From the NCBI RefSeq assembly GCF_030766935.1, contig NZ_JASERL010000004.1:558001-622000 (forward strand): 64,000 nt of DNA, in the 5' to 3' direction. Position numbers and translations under genes: made by a program. The notes under the pieces were generated by a model that was not told the origin of the DNA, made no database searches, and saw only the letters and a program-made list of their open reading frames with translations. Shown piece after piece: positions 15,141 through 23,013 of the stretch (position 1 is its first letter; each line of letters begins with the position of its first letter). The stretch comes from Streptomyces sp. KL109B (GTDB taxonomy: Bacteria; Actinomycetota; Actinomycetes; Streptomycetales; Streptomycetaceae).

Positions 15141-16531
15141 ATCACCAGACCCGCCAGGGAACCGACCACCGTGCCGTTGATCCGGATGAACTGCAGGTCG
15201 CGGCCGATGTGGGCCTCGATCTTGCGGGTCGTGTGCTCGGCGTCCCAGCCGGCGACCGTGTCGGTGATGAGGGAGGTGATCTCGGCGCGGTACGTCGTGA
15301 CGACGTAGACCGCGGCGCCCTCCACCCAGCCGTCCACCTTGTTGCGGACGTCCGGCTCGGAGGACATCCGGTGGCCGAGGGAGAGGAGGGAGGCCCGCAC
15401 GCGCAGGCGCAGTTCGCTCTGCTCGTCCTCGGCCGCCGCCACGATCATTCCGCGGACCGCGGCCCACGCGGAGGCGATGATGTCCTGCACCTCCGAGCGG
15501 CCGAGGATCTCCGACTTCAGGCGCTCGATACGGTCCCGGGTGTCGGAGTCGGACTGGAGGTCGGCCGCGAAGTCCGTGAGGAAGCGGTCGAGGGCGCCGC
15601 GCGCGGGGTGCTCGGGCATGTCGCGCATCTCGGTGACGAAGCGGAGGAGTTCCTTGTAGACGCGCTCGCCCACTCGTTTGTCGACGAAGCGAGGGGTCCA
15701 GCCGGGGGCGCCGCCCTGCACCGCGTCCATCACCGAGTCCGAGTGCAGCACCAGCCAGTCGTGGGCGCGGGCGCAGACCAGGTCGACGATGCGCTTGTGG
15801 CCGCCGTCGGCCACCACCTTCTCCAGCATCTTGCCGAGGCCCGGCGCGATCTCCGCCTTGTCGGCACGGCGCGTGATGGCCTCGCCGACGATCGCCTGCA
15901 CGTCGGAGTCGCGCAGCACGGTCAGGGCGCCCCGCAGGGCCGTCGCGAGCTCCGCCGTCACCCGATCGGCGTGTTCGGGCTGGGCGAGCCAGGAACCGAG
16001 GCGGCTGCCGATGCCGACGGCGCGCAGCCGGCCCCGTACGACATCGCCTGACAGGAAGTTCTCGCCGACGAATTCGCCGAGGGAGACGCCCAGCTGGTCC
16101 TTCTTGGTGGGGATGATCGCCGTGTGCGGAATGCGCAGGCCGAGCGGGTGGCGGAAGAGGGCGGTGACCGCGAACCAGTCGGCGAGCGCGCCCACCATGC
16201 CGGCCTCCGCCGCTGCCGCGACGTATCCGGCCCAGGCGCCCGCGCCCGCGTGCTCCGCCCAGGTGGCGAGTACGTAGACGAGCGCGACGAGGACCAGAAG
16301 ACCGGTCGCCGTCAGCTTCATCCGGCGCACGCCGCGCCGCTTCTCCTCGTCGGCCGCGGTGAACTCGGTGGCGGAGCGGCGGGCGGCGGGGGTGGGGTTG
16401 GGGTTGGGGGTGGGGCGGGATTGGTCGGGGGCGGCGCGGGAAGACTGCCCCGTGTCTGGTTCAACCGCTTCAACCGCTTTGTCCGCCGGGCCCTGCGTCC
16501 CCCGCGCCCCGCGCTTCACGTCGCCGTCCAC
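15110..16531 (-). CDS. DUF445 membrane protein (YheB-like)
   Basis: 473 residues from GTG 16531 with GGTGGAG upstream. After a ~60-residue Pro-rich acidic leader comes a membrane segment (TGLLVLVALVYVLATWAE), then the DUF445 hallmark AAEAGMVGALADWFAVTALFRHPLGLRIPHTAIIPTKKD. A long helical region follows and a C-terminal hydrophobic segment (INGTVVGSLAGLVIYTVS). Function in actinobacteria is unknown. It is convergent with the MFS gene and divergent from the GDSL esterase. Confidence 0.92.
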   Translation of the reverse strand: MDGDVKRGARGTQGPADKAVEAVEPDTGQSSRAAPDQSRPTPNPNPTPAARRSATEFTAADEEKRRGVRRMKLTATGLLVLVALVYVLATWAEHAGAGAWAGYVAAAAEAGMVGALADWFAVTALFRHPLGLRIPHTAIIPTKKDQLGVSLGEFVGENFLSGDVVRGRLRAVGIGSRLGSWLAQPEHADRVTAELATALRGALTVLRDSDVQAIVGEAITRRADKAEIAPGLGKMLEKVVADGGHKRIVDLVCARAHDWLVLHSDSVMDAVQGGAPGWTPRFVDKRVGERVYKELLRFVTEMRDMPEHPARGALDRFLTDFAADLQSDSDTRDRIERLKSEILGRSEVQDIIASAWAAVRGMIVAAAEDEQSELRLRVRASLLSLGHRMSSEPDVRNKVDGWVEGAAVYVVTTYRAEITSLITDTVAGWDAEHTTRKIEAHIGRDLQFIRINGTVVGSLAGLVIYTVSRAFGA

Positions 16532-16769
16532 TCAGCCCACTCCACCTCGGTCATCGGCCCGACTGCCATCGACCTGACGTCGACTGTCATCCGCCTCACA
16601 CATTGTCCCTTCTTGACCTACTCCCGGAACGAACCAAAGGTTCCCGGCGTCTACCTGTCCGGAGGGGGGCAGCGTCGGCCCCCTTGTTTGACGGTCCCAT
16701 CCCATGCCGCATCATGGGTTCATCACACCGGAGCCTCGGGCTCCCCCTGCCCGAGGAGACACACACCGC

Positions 16770-18092
16770 ATGACCAAGCGTCACGGTTATGCCTTGTTGA
16801 CCGCGCTCGTCGCGGTCGTCGTGATGATCTCGGCCGCCATCTACGTGGGATTCTCCGGAGTCCTCGGCGGCGACGACGACAACCTTCAGGCGAGCGGCAC
16901 GCACTCGCGCGGCTCCGCCGACCCCGCATCCACCGGTACCTGGGCCGGCACCTGGTCCGCGTCTCCCGCCGGCGGGGAGCCCGGCACGGAGACGAATGGA
17001 TTCTTCGGCCACTCCATCCGCAACATCGTGCACACCAGCGTCGGCGGCAACGCCGCGCGCATCACCCTCTCGAACCTCTACGGCCAGTCGCCGCTGCGCA
17101 TCACGCACGCCTCGATCGCCGTGGCCTCGGCGCCGAACAATCCGACGGCGCTGTCCGACACGATGCGGCGCCTGACGTTCTCCGGGAACCCCTCGGTCGT
17201 CATCCAGCCCGGCCAGCAGGCCGTCAGCGACGCGCTGCGGATCACCGTGCCGAGCGACTCGGACATGCTGGTCACGACGTACTCGCCGACGCCTTCGGGA
17301 CCGGTCACGTACCACCCGCAGGCCCGCCAGATGTCGTACGTCGCCCGGGGCGACCGCACCGAGGAGCCCAGCGGCACGCTCTACAACCAGCAGAGCCCGT
17401 ACTGGCGCTACCTGACCTCGCTCGACGTGCTCAGCAACGAGGCGCAGGGCACCGTCGTCGTCCTCGGCGACTCCCTCACGGACGGCATCACCTCCACGAT
17501 GGGCGCCAACCGCCGGTGGACGGACATCCTCGCCGAGCGGCTGCGCACCGAGTCGGGTGCCCCGCGCTACGGCGTCGTGAACCAGGGCATCAGCGGCAAC
17601 CGGATACTGGCCGACGGCTTCGGCCGCCCCGCCAACAACCCGAGCGGCCTCTCCCGCTTCGAGCGGGACGCGCTCAGCCGCTCCGGGGTCCGCGCCGTGA
17701 TCATCGACCTCGGCATCAACGACATCCTGCGTACGCCGCAACAGACCAACGCCACGAAGATCGTCGACGGCCTGAAGGAAATGGTCCGCCAGTCGCACGC
17801 GCGCGGCCTGCGGGTGGTCGGCGCGACGCTCATGCCGTTCCAGGGCCACCCCGGCTACCGCCCGAACCTGGAAGCGGTCCGCCAGTCCGTGAACCAGCAG
17901 ATCCGCGCCGGCCAGGTCTTCGACAGCTACGTCGACTTCGACCGCGCCCTGCGCGACCCGTACAACCCCCGCCGCCTCCTCGACCAGTACGACTCCGGCG
18001 ACCACCTCCACCCCAGCGACGCGGGCTACCGCAAGATGGCGGAGACGTTGGACCTGTCGTCGTTGCGGGGATCGACGGGGGCGGAGCTGTAA
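16770..18092 (+). CDS. secreted or anchored SGNH/GDSL-type esterase
   Basis: 440 residues from ATG 16770, with GAGGAG about 11 nt upstream. An N-terminal hydrophobic segment (residues ~7-26) acts as signal/anchor, followed by an acidic Ser-rich linker. A beta-rich domain occupies roughly 50-215. The SGNH hydrolase domain follows with block I GDSLTDG (nucleophile Ser), block II QGISGNRIL, block III DLGINDI and block V SGDHLHPSDAGY (Asp-His). These are extracellular lipase/acyl-hydrolases; the substrate is not deducible. A 15-bp hairpin terminator follows at 18144. Confidence 0.93.
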   Translation: MTKRHGYALLTALVAVVVMISAAIYVGFSGVLGGDDDNLQASGTHSRGSADPASTGTWAGTWSASPAGGEPGTETNGFFGHSIRNIVHTSVGGNAARITLSNLYGQSPLRITHASIAVASAPNNPTALSDTMRRLTFSGNPSVVIQPGQQAVSDALRITVPSDSDMLVTTYSPTPSGPVTYHPQARQMSYVARGDRTEEPSGTLYNQQSPYWRYLTSLDVLSNEAQGTVVVLGDSLTDGITSTMGANRRWTDILAERLRTESGAPRYGVVNQGISGNRILADGFGRPANNPSGLSRFERDALSRSGVRAVIIDLGINDILRTPQQTNATKIVDGLKEMVRQSHARGLRVVGATLMPFQGHPGYRPNLEAVRQSVNQQIRAGQVFDSYVDFDRALRDPYNPRRLLDQYDSGDHLHPSDAGYRKMAETLDLSSLRGSTGAEL

Positions 18093-18143
18093 CACTCAGT
18101 CGCAGCCAGGTCGGGCTCCCGCTCAATCGGCGACAAAAGCAGA

Positions 18144-18178
18144 GTGGCCTGCGTTTCGGATGTCGAAACGCAGGCCAC
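18144..18178. terminator. bidirectional hairpin terminator
   Basis: A 15-bp perfect stem, GTGGCCTGCGTTTCG / CGAAACGCAGGCCAC, with a 5-nt loop. It lies between the end of the esterase gene and the 3' end of the convergent tRNA-Leu gene. Confidence 0.85.
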
Positions 18179-18188
18179 GCACTCGCCG

Positions 18189-18272
18189 TGCGGCGGAAGG
18201 GATTCGAACCCTCAAGCCCGATCAAGGGCCACAGATCCTAAGTCTGCTGCGTCGCCATTGCGCCACCGCCGC
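18189..18272 (-). tRNA. tRNA-Leu (anticodon UAG)
   Basis: The 84-nt reverse-strand sequence folds as a class II tRNA. Acceptor GCGGCGG pairs with CCGCCGC plus discriminator A. The anticodon stem GCAGA/TCTGT carries loop CTTAGGA, giving anticodon TAG (reads CUA Leu). A GC-rich variable arm and the T-arm GAGGGTTCGAATCCCTT follow. CCA is not encoded. Confidence 0.95.
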
Positions 18273-18284
18273 CCGGCCGTCATG

Positions 18285-19121
18285 CTACCGGGCCCGGTCC
18301 CGACCACGGCACCAGGTATTGGTGGACGCATGGCAGTTCGGGCACAGATACCGCAGGTTCTCCCGCCGGTTGTCCAGCGGGTCTGCATTGATGTGGTCGA
18401 CCTCCAGGACCAGCCGCTTCCCCTGCCACAGCTCACCCTGGCCACATTCGGCACACGCGCGTGGTGTACCGATCTCGTCGAGCGCCCGGCGCAGCGTGCG
18501 CGTACGGGCGCGCTGCGCCCCGGATTCGTGGCACACCAGGATCTCGTCGGCGCTCTTGCGTGTGGGAGACGGGACTCCGGCCCGGTGGCCCTGCCCGACG
18601 AAGTGTTCTGTCGACAGCCCGTATTCGTCGATGCTGCGCTTCGCCCTGGCGCGGGCCGCCCCATTCGCGGGTGAAAGCCCGAGGCGGCGCAGTACGTCGG
18701 CCAGTCCATTGGCTTCGGCGACGGCTTGCGTGAGCTCTGCTTCCGGGAAGAGGCTTTGCCCCGCCCTGCCGCGACGCCACGTGAAGTGACCGGTGTCGAT
18801 CCCGAACCTCTCCAGCTTGGCGTTCACCAGCCCGTACGGCCCGTCCTCCGGTGGAATCCCCATGTGGACGAACATCTCGCGGACGCTGGTGGAGCAGGCG
18901 GCGGCTTCGGCCAGGATCTCCTTCGAGTACGACCGCTTCGGTCGTTCGGGCAACGGCTCGTCCTGGAAGTGGGACGTGTCGATGCCATAGTGAGCGAGCC
19001 GGTCACTCAGGTAACGACGGGGGCCGCTGCCCATCGGCGCGCCGACCCGGCGCATGAGATCGACCAGGCTGTTGGAGACGGGCGCGGTCCGCTCCAGGAG
19101 CTTCTTCGGATACTTGCTCAT
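18285..19121 (-). CDS. HNH endonuclease with three ~50-residue N-terminal modules
   Basis: 278 residues from ATG 19121 with AAGGGGAG upstream. Three repeats each end in a G(I/L)-(D/S)-T-x-HF box: AHYGIDTSHF, ERFGIDTGHF and DEYGLSTEHF. Each is preceded by a helical unit such as YSKEILAEAAACSTSVREMF. The C-terminal HNH domain has CAECG, LEVDHINADPLDNRRENLRYLCPNCH. The repeats look like helix-turn-helix DNA-readers (inference). The start overlaps the stop of the upstream paralogue (ATGA). The gene lies beside tRNA-Leu. Confidence 0.85.
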   Translation of the reverse strand: MSKYPKKLLERTAPVSNSLVDLMRRVGAPMGSGPRRYLSDRLAHYGIDTSHFQDEPLPERPKRSYSKEILAEAAACSTSVREMFVHMGIPPEDGPYGLVNAKLERFGIDTGHFTWRRGRAGQSLFPEAELTQAVAEANGLADVLRRLGLSPANGAARARAKRSIDEYGLSTEHFVGQGHRAGVPSPTRKSADEILVCHESGAQRARTRTLRRALDEIGTPRACAECGQGELWQGKRLVLEVDHINADPLDNRRENLRYLCPNCHASTNTWCRGRDRAR

Positions 19122-19744
19122 ACCGAACTCCCCTTGCGGCCTCGGTATGTGTCCGTCACGGAATGGCAGTTGGGGCAGAGCAGGCGGAGGTTCTCGCGCC
19201 TGTTGTCCCACCAATCGCCATTGATGTGATCGACCTCCAGCGGAAGGGGCCGGTTGTTCCACTGCGTGCCGGTCCCGCACATTGAGCATTGCTCGGGTAC
19301 ACCGAGACGCAGCAGCTCCCGCCGGAGGCGACTCCCCGGAACCCGGCCATCCTCTGGGGAGCGCAGGATGAGCGGATTGCCGAGAGCTCCCTTCGGCCGC
19401 TGCTCCGGCCGCACGAAGTGCGAAGTGTCGATCCCGATCGCCTTGATCCGTCGACTGATGTGAGCCTGGTTGCCGCCCACCGCGCTGACACCCAGGCGCC
19501 GTACAACATCCTTGAAGTTGCTGGACTCCGCGACGACCCGGCGCAGTGTTTCCTCGGTGTGCCGTGACCAGTGCCGAGGAACGTGCGACATGTCGATCCC
19601 TTCCTCGGCCATACGTTTCTGGAGGTAGGCCCGACGGCCCGGGGTCGGGTCACCCCCACAGAACCGCACCGCCTCGTCCCACGACCCCGCGCTCCGAGCC
19701 GCCTTCTCCAGCAGCTCCCGCGTGTACCGCTGCCTGCCACCCAT
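19118..19744 (-). CDS. HNH endonuclease paralogue with two N-terminal modules
   Basis: 208 residues from ATG 19744 with GGAGGGGG upstream. It has two modules like its downstream neighbour, ending AEEGIDMSHV and KAIGIDTSHF, the second preceded by HTEETLRRVVAESSNFKDVVRRLG. The HNH domain follows: CSMCGTG, LEVDHINGDWWDNRRENLRLLCPNCHSVTDTYRGRK. It overlaps the next gene by 4 nt. The HNH parts of the two proteins are close, so they likely arose by duplication with gain or loss of one module. Role unknown; a homing or defence nuclease are both possible. Confidence 0.85.
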   Translation of the reverse strand: MGGRQRYTRELLEKAARSAGSWDEAVRFCGGDPTPGRRAYLQKRMAEEGIDMSHVPRHWSRHTEETLRRVVAESSNFKDVVRRLGVSAVGGNQAHISRRIKAIGIDTSHFVRPEQRPKGALGNPLILRSPEDGRVPGSRLRRELLRLGVPEQCSMCGTGTQWNNRPLPLEVDHINGDWWDNRRENLRLLCPNCHSVTDTYRGRKGSSV

Positions 19745-19802
19745 GAGGCCCCCTCCCTTTCGCCCGCCCGTTCCCCTTCTCGTACAGAGCAACGAAACGA
19801 AA

Positions 19803-19839
19803 ATCGGACCGTCACGCACGAAGTGCGAAACGGTCCGAT
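19803..19839 (-). terminator. hairpin terminator of the MHS transporter gene
   Basis: ATCGGACCGT (19803-19812) pairs with ACGGTCCGAT (19830-19839), with an inner GCAC-GAA-GTGC hairpin, 27 bp after the transporter stop. Confidence 0.75.
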
Positions 19840-19865
19840 CCGGTGCCGGGAACGGGAAGTGGGGG

Positions 19866-21368
19866 TCAGAACTTCGGCGTAGGTGCCTGGGATTCGACCA
19901 TTTCGGCGGCCTCCTCGTCCGTCTCCACCGAGGGCGGGGAGCCGGCCAGGGGCTTCTGGGCGGTCTCCTTCATGCAGGCGACCGCGATGACGCCGACGAG
20001 GGCCGCGGCCATCGAGTAGTAGGCGGGCATCATGTCGGAGCCGGTCAGGCCGATCAGGGCGGTGATGACCAGCGGGGTCGTGCCGCCGAAGATCGAGGCC
20101 GAGAGGTTGTAGCCGACCGAGAGGGAGCCGTAGCGGACCTGGGTCGGGAAGAGCGCCGGGAGGGCCGCCGACATGGTGCCGAGGAGGCAGACCAGGGAGA
20201 GGCCGAGCAGCAGCATGCCGAGCGAGACGGCCCACAGGGCGCCGTTCTTCACCAGGAGGAAGGAGGGGATCGAGGTGATGAAGAAGCCGATCATGCCGGC
20301 CATCAGCAGCGGCTTGCGGCCGAAGCGGTCGGAGAGCTTGCCGACCTGGTTGATCAGGCACATCAGGACGATCATGGTGATGATCAGGATCAGCAGGCCG
20401 TGCGTCTCCGAGTAGCCCATCTCGTCCGACAGGTACGTCGGCATGTACGAGAGGAGCATGTAGTCGGTGATGTTGTAGGCGCCGACGAGGCAGATGCAGA
20501 GGATCAGGGTCGGCCAGTAGTCGCGGAAGATCTTGGCCAGGTCGCCCTTGGCGGTGGTCTCCACGGAGGAGGCGGCGTCGGTCGCGCGGTGCGAGGACTC
20601 GTCCTCCAGCTTCTGGAAGGCCGGGGTCTCGTCGAGGCGCAGTCGGAGGTAGAGGCCGACGAGGCCGATGGGGCCCGCCACGAGGAACGGGATGCGCCAG
20701 CCCCAGGACTCCATGCCGTCGCTGCCGAGCGCGGAGGTCAGGATCACGACCAGGCCGGCGGCGCCGACGTAACCGGCGAGGGTGCCGAACTCCAGGAAGC
20801 TGCCGAAGAACCCGCGCTTCTTGTCGGGCGCGTACTCGGCGATGAAGGTGGAGGCGCCGCCGTACTCACCGCCCGTGGAGAAGCCCTGGATGAGGCGGAA
20901 GAGGATCAGCAGGACCGGGGCCCAGAAGCCGATCGAGTCGTAGGACGGGATCAGGCCGATCGCGAAGGTGCCGATGGCCATGAGGATCATGGTCATGGCG
21001 AGGACCTTCTTGCGGCCCAGCTTGTCGCCCATGGGGCCGAAGACCATGCCGCCGATCGGCCGCACGAGGAACGAGACCGCGAAGGTCGCGAACGAGGAGA
21101 TCAGCTGGACCGTGTCGTTCCCGGAGGGGAAGAAGACGTGTCCGATGGTCACGGCCAGGTAGGAGTAGATACCGAAGTCGAACCACTCCATGGCGTTACC
21201 GAGCGATGCCGCCTTCACCGCGCGCTTCACCGCGGTGTCGTCGGTGACGGTGATGTCGGTGCGGCGCAGCGGCGGGTTCTTGCGCCGCCTCACGGCGCGG
21301 AACAAGGCGCGGTGACGCTTGACCGCCTCCGGGTCGGGCACCAGCCCTTCCTCGGTTTCGGTGGCCAT
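19866..21368 (-). CDS. MHS-family MFS transporter (ProP-like)
   Basis: 500 residues, 12 predicted helices. Metabolite:H+ symporter hallmarks are present: SLGNAMEWFDFGIYSYLA at the first helix, RPIGGMVFGPMGDKLGRKKVL (loop 2-3), RLIQGFSTGGEYGGASTFIAEYAP (helix 5 region), WGWRIPFL and SDRFGRKPLLM. ProP members import proline or betaine with protons; other MHS proteins take dicarboxylates or shikimate, so the substrate is not certain. There is a long hydrophilic central loop and a ~40-residue acidic C-terminal tail. An 11-bp inverted repeat lies about 70 bp upstream. Confidence 0.92.
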   Translation of the reverse strand: MATETEEGLVPDPEAVKRHRALFRAVRRRKNPPLRRTDITVTDDTAVKRAVKAASLGNAMEWFDFGIYSYLAVTIGHVFFPSGNDTVQLISSFATFAVSFLVRPIGGMVFGPMGDKLGRKKVLAMTMILMAIGTFAIGLIPSYDSIGFWAPVLLILFRLIQGFSTGGEYGGASTFIAEYAPDKKRGFFGSFLEFGTLAGYVGAAGLVVILTSALGSDGMESWGWRIPFLVAGPIGLVGLYLRLRLDETPAFQKLEDESSHRATDAASSVETTAKGDLAKIFRDYWPTLILCICLVGAYNITDYMLLSYMPTYLSDEMGYSETHGLLILIITMIVLMCLINQVGKLSDRFGRKPLLMAGMIGFFITSIPSFLLVKNGALWAVSLGMLLLGLSLVCLLGTMSAALPALFPTQVRYGSLSVGYNLSASIFGGTTPLVITALIGLTGSDMMPAYYSMAAALVGVIAVACMKETAQKPLAGSPPSVETDEEAAEMVESQAPTPKF

Positions 21369-21435
21369 GGGGTGGATCCCTTCTCTGACTGCAAAGCGTT
21401 TCCAGGTTCCACCTGCTCGCGGACGTTAGTTGCAA

Positions 21436-21465
21436 ACGAAAGTCCCTAGCTTTCGGGACTTTCGT
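21436..21465. promoter_or_regulatory. 11-bp perfect inverted repeat upstream of the MHS transporter
   Basis: ACGAAAGTCCC (21436-21446) and GGGACTTTCGT (21455-21465) with an 8-bp spacer; further CTTTCG boxes lie at about 21450, 21471 and 21504. Candidate operator of the transporter; alternatively a terminator for the upstream peroxiredoxin gene. Confidence 0.5.
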
Positions 21466-21541
21466 CACAACCTTTCGTCCTTAACTTCCGTCAATGCCCG
21501 AACTTTCGCACGCGGGACACCCCCAGAAGATGCGGGAATTC

Positions 21542-22009
21542 TCAGATGCCGAGATCCTTGATGATCTTCGCCACATGGCCGGTCGCCTTCACGTTGTAGA
21601 GGGCGCGCTCGACCTTTCCGTCCTCGTCCACGACGACGGTGGAGCGGATGACTCCGGTGACGACCTTCCCGTAGAGCTTCTTCTCGCCGAAGGCGCCGTA
21701 GGCCTCGAGGACTTCCTTGGACGGGTCCCCTACCAGCGTGACCTTCAGTCCCTCCTTCTCGCGGAACTTGGCGAGCTTCTCGGGCTTGTCGGGCGATACG
21801 CCGATGACGTCGTAGCCGGCCTCGGCGAGTACGTCGAGGTTGTCGGTGAAGTCGCAGGCCTGCTTGGTGCAGCCGGGGGTGAGGGCGGCCGGGTAGAAGT
21901 AGACGATCGTCTTGCGGCCCTTGTGGTCGGCGAGGGAGACCTCGTTGCCGTCGGCGTCGGGCAGGGTGAAGGCGGGCGCGGTGTCGCCGGGCTGCAGTCG
22001 CTCGCTCAT
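21542..22009 (-). CDS. bcp: thioredoxin-dependent peroxiredoxin, BCP/PrxQ type
   Basis: 155 residues; AGGAGG lies upstream of ATG 22009. PrxQ signature: FTLPDADGNEVSLADHKGRKTIVYFYPAALTPGCTKQACDF with peroxidatic Cys47 and resolving Cys52 five residues later, then VIGVSPDKPEKLAKF. It reduces H2O2 and organic hydroperoxides in the cytosol with thioredoxin. It is divergent from the DUF3618 gene. Confidence 0.96.
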   Translation of the reverse strand: MSERLQPGDTAPAFTLPDADGNEVSLADHKGRKTIVYFYPAALTPGCTKQACDFTDNLDVLAEAGYDVIGVSPDKPEKLAKFREKEGLKVTLVGDPSKEVLEAYGAFGEKKLYGKVVTGVIRSTVVVDEDGKVERALYNVKATGHVAKIIKDLGI

Positions 22010-22161
22010 GGGGGGGCCTCCTGGGGCGTCGTGCCGAGTGGGACTCGGTTGAGCGTAATGGGGGTGCCGAGGGGTGTGGCGGGCGGCGAGCTGACAGACT
22101 GTCCATTACTCATACGCAGTTACTCACACGCAGTGCGAGCAGCGACCTTGGAGGCAGCGCG

Positions 22162-22509
22162 GTGTCGGACAAGTCCAGCACGTCGGATACCCCGGATACG
22201 CGGACGCCGGCCCAGATCGAGGCGGACATTAAGCGCCGCCGCGACACCTTGGCCGAGACGCTCGACGAGATCGGTGTCCGGGTGCACCCGAAGACGATCG
22301 TCGGCGACGCGAAGGCCAAGGTCGCCTCGCAGGTCGACCACACTCTCGGGCGGGCGTACGTCGGGGCGAACCGGCTGGTGTCCGAGGTGAAGGGGCAGCT
22401 GGTGTCGGAGGAGGGCGCGCCGCGCCTGGAGCGGATCGTGCCGGTGACGCTCGTCGTGGTCGGGGTCGTCGGCCTCCTCGCGGTGGGCTCGCGGCGGCGC
22501 AAGCGCTGA
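22162..22509 (+). CDS. DUF3618 domain protein with C-terminal membrane anchor
   Basis: 115 residues from GTG 22162 with GGAGG upstream. The DUF3618 core is RTPAQIEADIKRRRDTLAETLDEIGVRVHPKTIV, followed by an amphipathic helix and a single membrane segment (VPVTLVVVGVVGLLAVG) ending in RRRKR. Function is unknown. It ends 44 bp before the GroES-like gene. Confidence 0.9.
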   Translation: MSDKSSTSDTPDTRTPAQIEADIKRRRDTLAETLDEIGVRVHPKTIVGDAKAKVASQVDHTLGRAYVGANRLVSEVKGQLVSEEGAPRLERIVPVTLVVVGVVGLLAVGSRRRKR

Positions 22510-22540
22510 CCCGGCGGCGTACAACGGCGCGTGGGGCAGG

Positions 22541-22546
22541 TAAGTT
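22541..22546 (+). promoter_or_regulatory. -10 box of a probable leaderless promoter (GroES-like gene)
   Basis: TAAGTT, then 7 nt, then GTG 22554. There is no clear Shine-Dalgarno sequence. Same layout as at 7347, 28124, 31110, 35405 and 40734. Confidence 0.45.
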
Positions 22547-22553
22547 CGTCGGC

Positions 22554-22913
22554 GTGAGCGTCAATCCCGATAAGCCCAGCACCCACCACGACGACAAGCT
22601 GCCCATCCGGATGCTGCACGACCGTGTGCTCGTGCGGCAGGACTCCGCGGAGGGCGAGCGGCGCAGCGGTGGCGGCATCCTGATTCCCGCGACGGCCGCC
22701 GTGGGCAAGCGCCTTGCCTGGGCCGAGGTCGTGGCGGTCGGTCAGAACGTACGGGCGGTGGAGCCGGGCGACCGGGTGCTGTTCGACCCGGAGGACCGGG
22801 CGGAGGTCGAGGTGCGGGGTGTGCCGTACGTGCTGATGCGCGAGCGGGATCTGCACGCGGTGGCGGCCGACCGGTTCGAGGGGTCCGAGGACTCGACGGG
22901 GCTGTATCTGTAG
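22554..22913 (+). CDS. GroES-like 10-kDa chaperonin family protein
   Basis: 119 residues from GTG. The Cpn10 fold shows in IRMLHDRVLVRQDSAEGERRSGGGILIP (mobile-loop region), AWAEVVAVGQNVRAVEPGDRVLFDPED and VRGVPYVLMRERDLHAV. It is longer and more divergent than the housekeeping GroES and no groEL is adjacent, so it is probably an accessory co-chaperonin homologue. The stop codon lies inside a 17-bp tandem repeat (22904-22954). Confidence 0.88.
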   Translation: MSVNPDKPSTHHDDKLPIRMLHDRVLVRQDSAEGERRSGGGILIPATAAVGKRLAWAEVVAVGQNVRAVEPGDRVLFDPEDRAEVEVRGVPYVLMRERDLHAVAADRFEGSEDSTGLYL

Positions 22914-22954
22914 CCGACCGGTATCTGTAGCCGAGCGGTATCTGTAGCCGACTG
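22904..22954. repeat. 17-bp tandem repeat, three copies, at the gene end
   Basis: GTATCTGTAGCCGACCG-type units at 22904, 22921 and 22938. The first copy contains the TAG stop of the GroES-like gene, so each unit repeats the last codons and stop. Confidence 0.9.
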
Positions 22955-22965
22955 TTCGTACGCGC

Positions 22966-22997
22966 AAGGGCTGGTGACCGTGGTCACCAGCCCTTTT
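22966..22997. terminator. bidirectional hairpin terminator with T-run
   Basis: AAGGGCTGGTGACC / GGTCACCAGCCCTT, a 14-bp perfect stem followed by TT. It lies between the convergent GroES-like and PBP genes. Confidence 0.9.
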
Positions 22998-23013
22998 CTC
23001 TGACCTGTCGGAC

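Noticed and set aside
18189..19744. An integrated genomic island using tRNA-Leu as attB
   Set aside because: No integrase, no direct repeat of the tRNA 3' end was found, and the neighbouring genes look like core chromosome.
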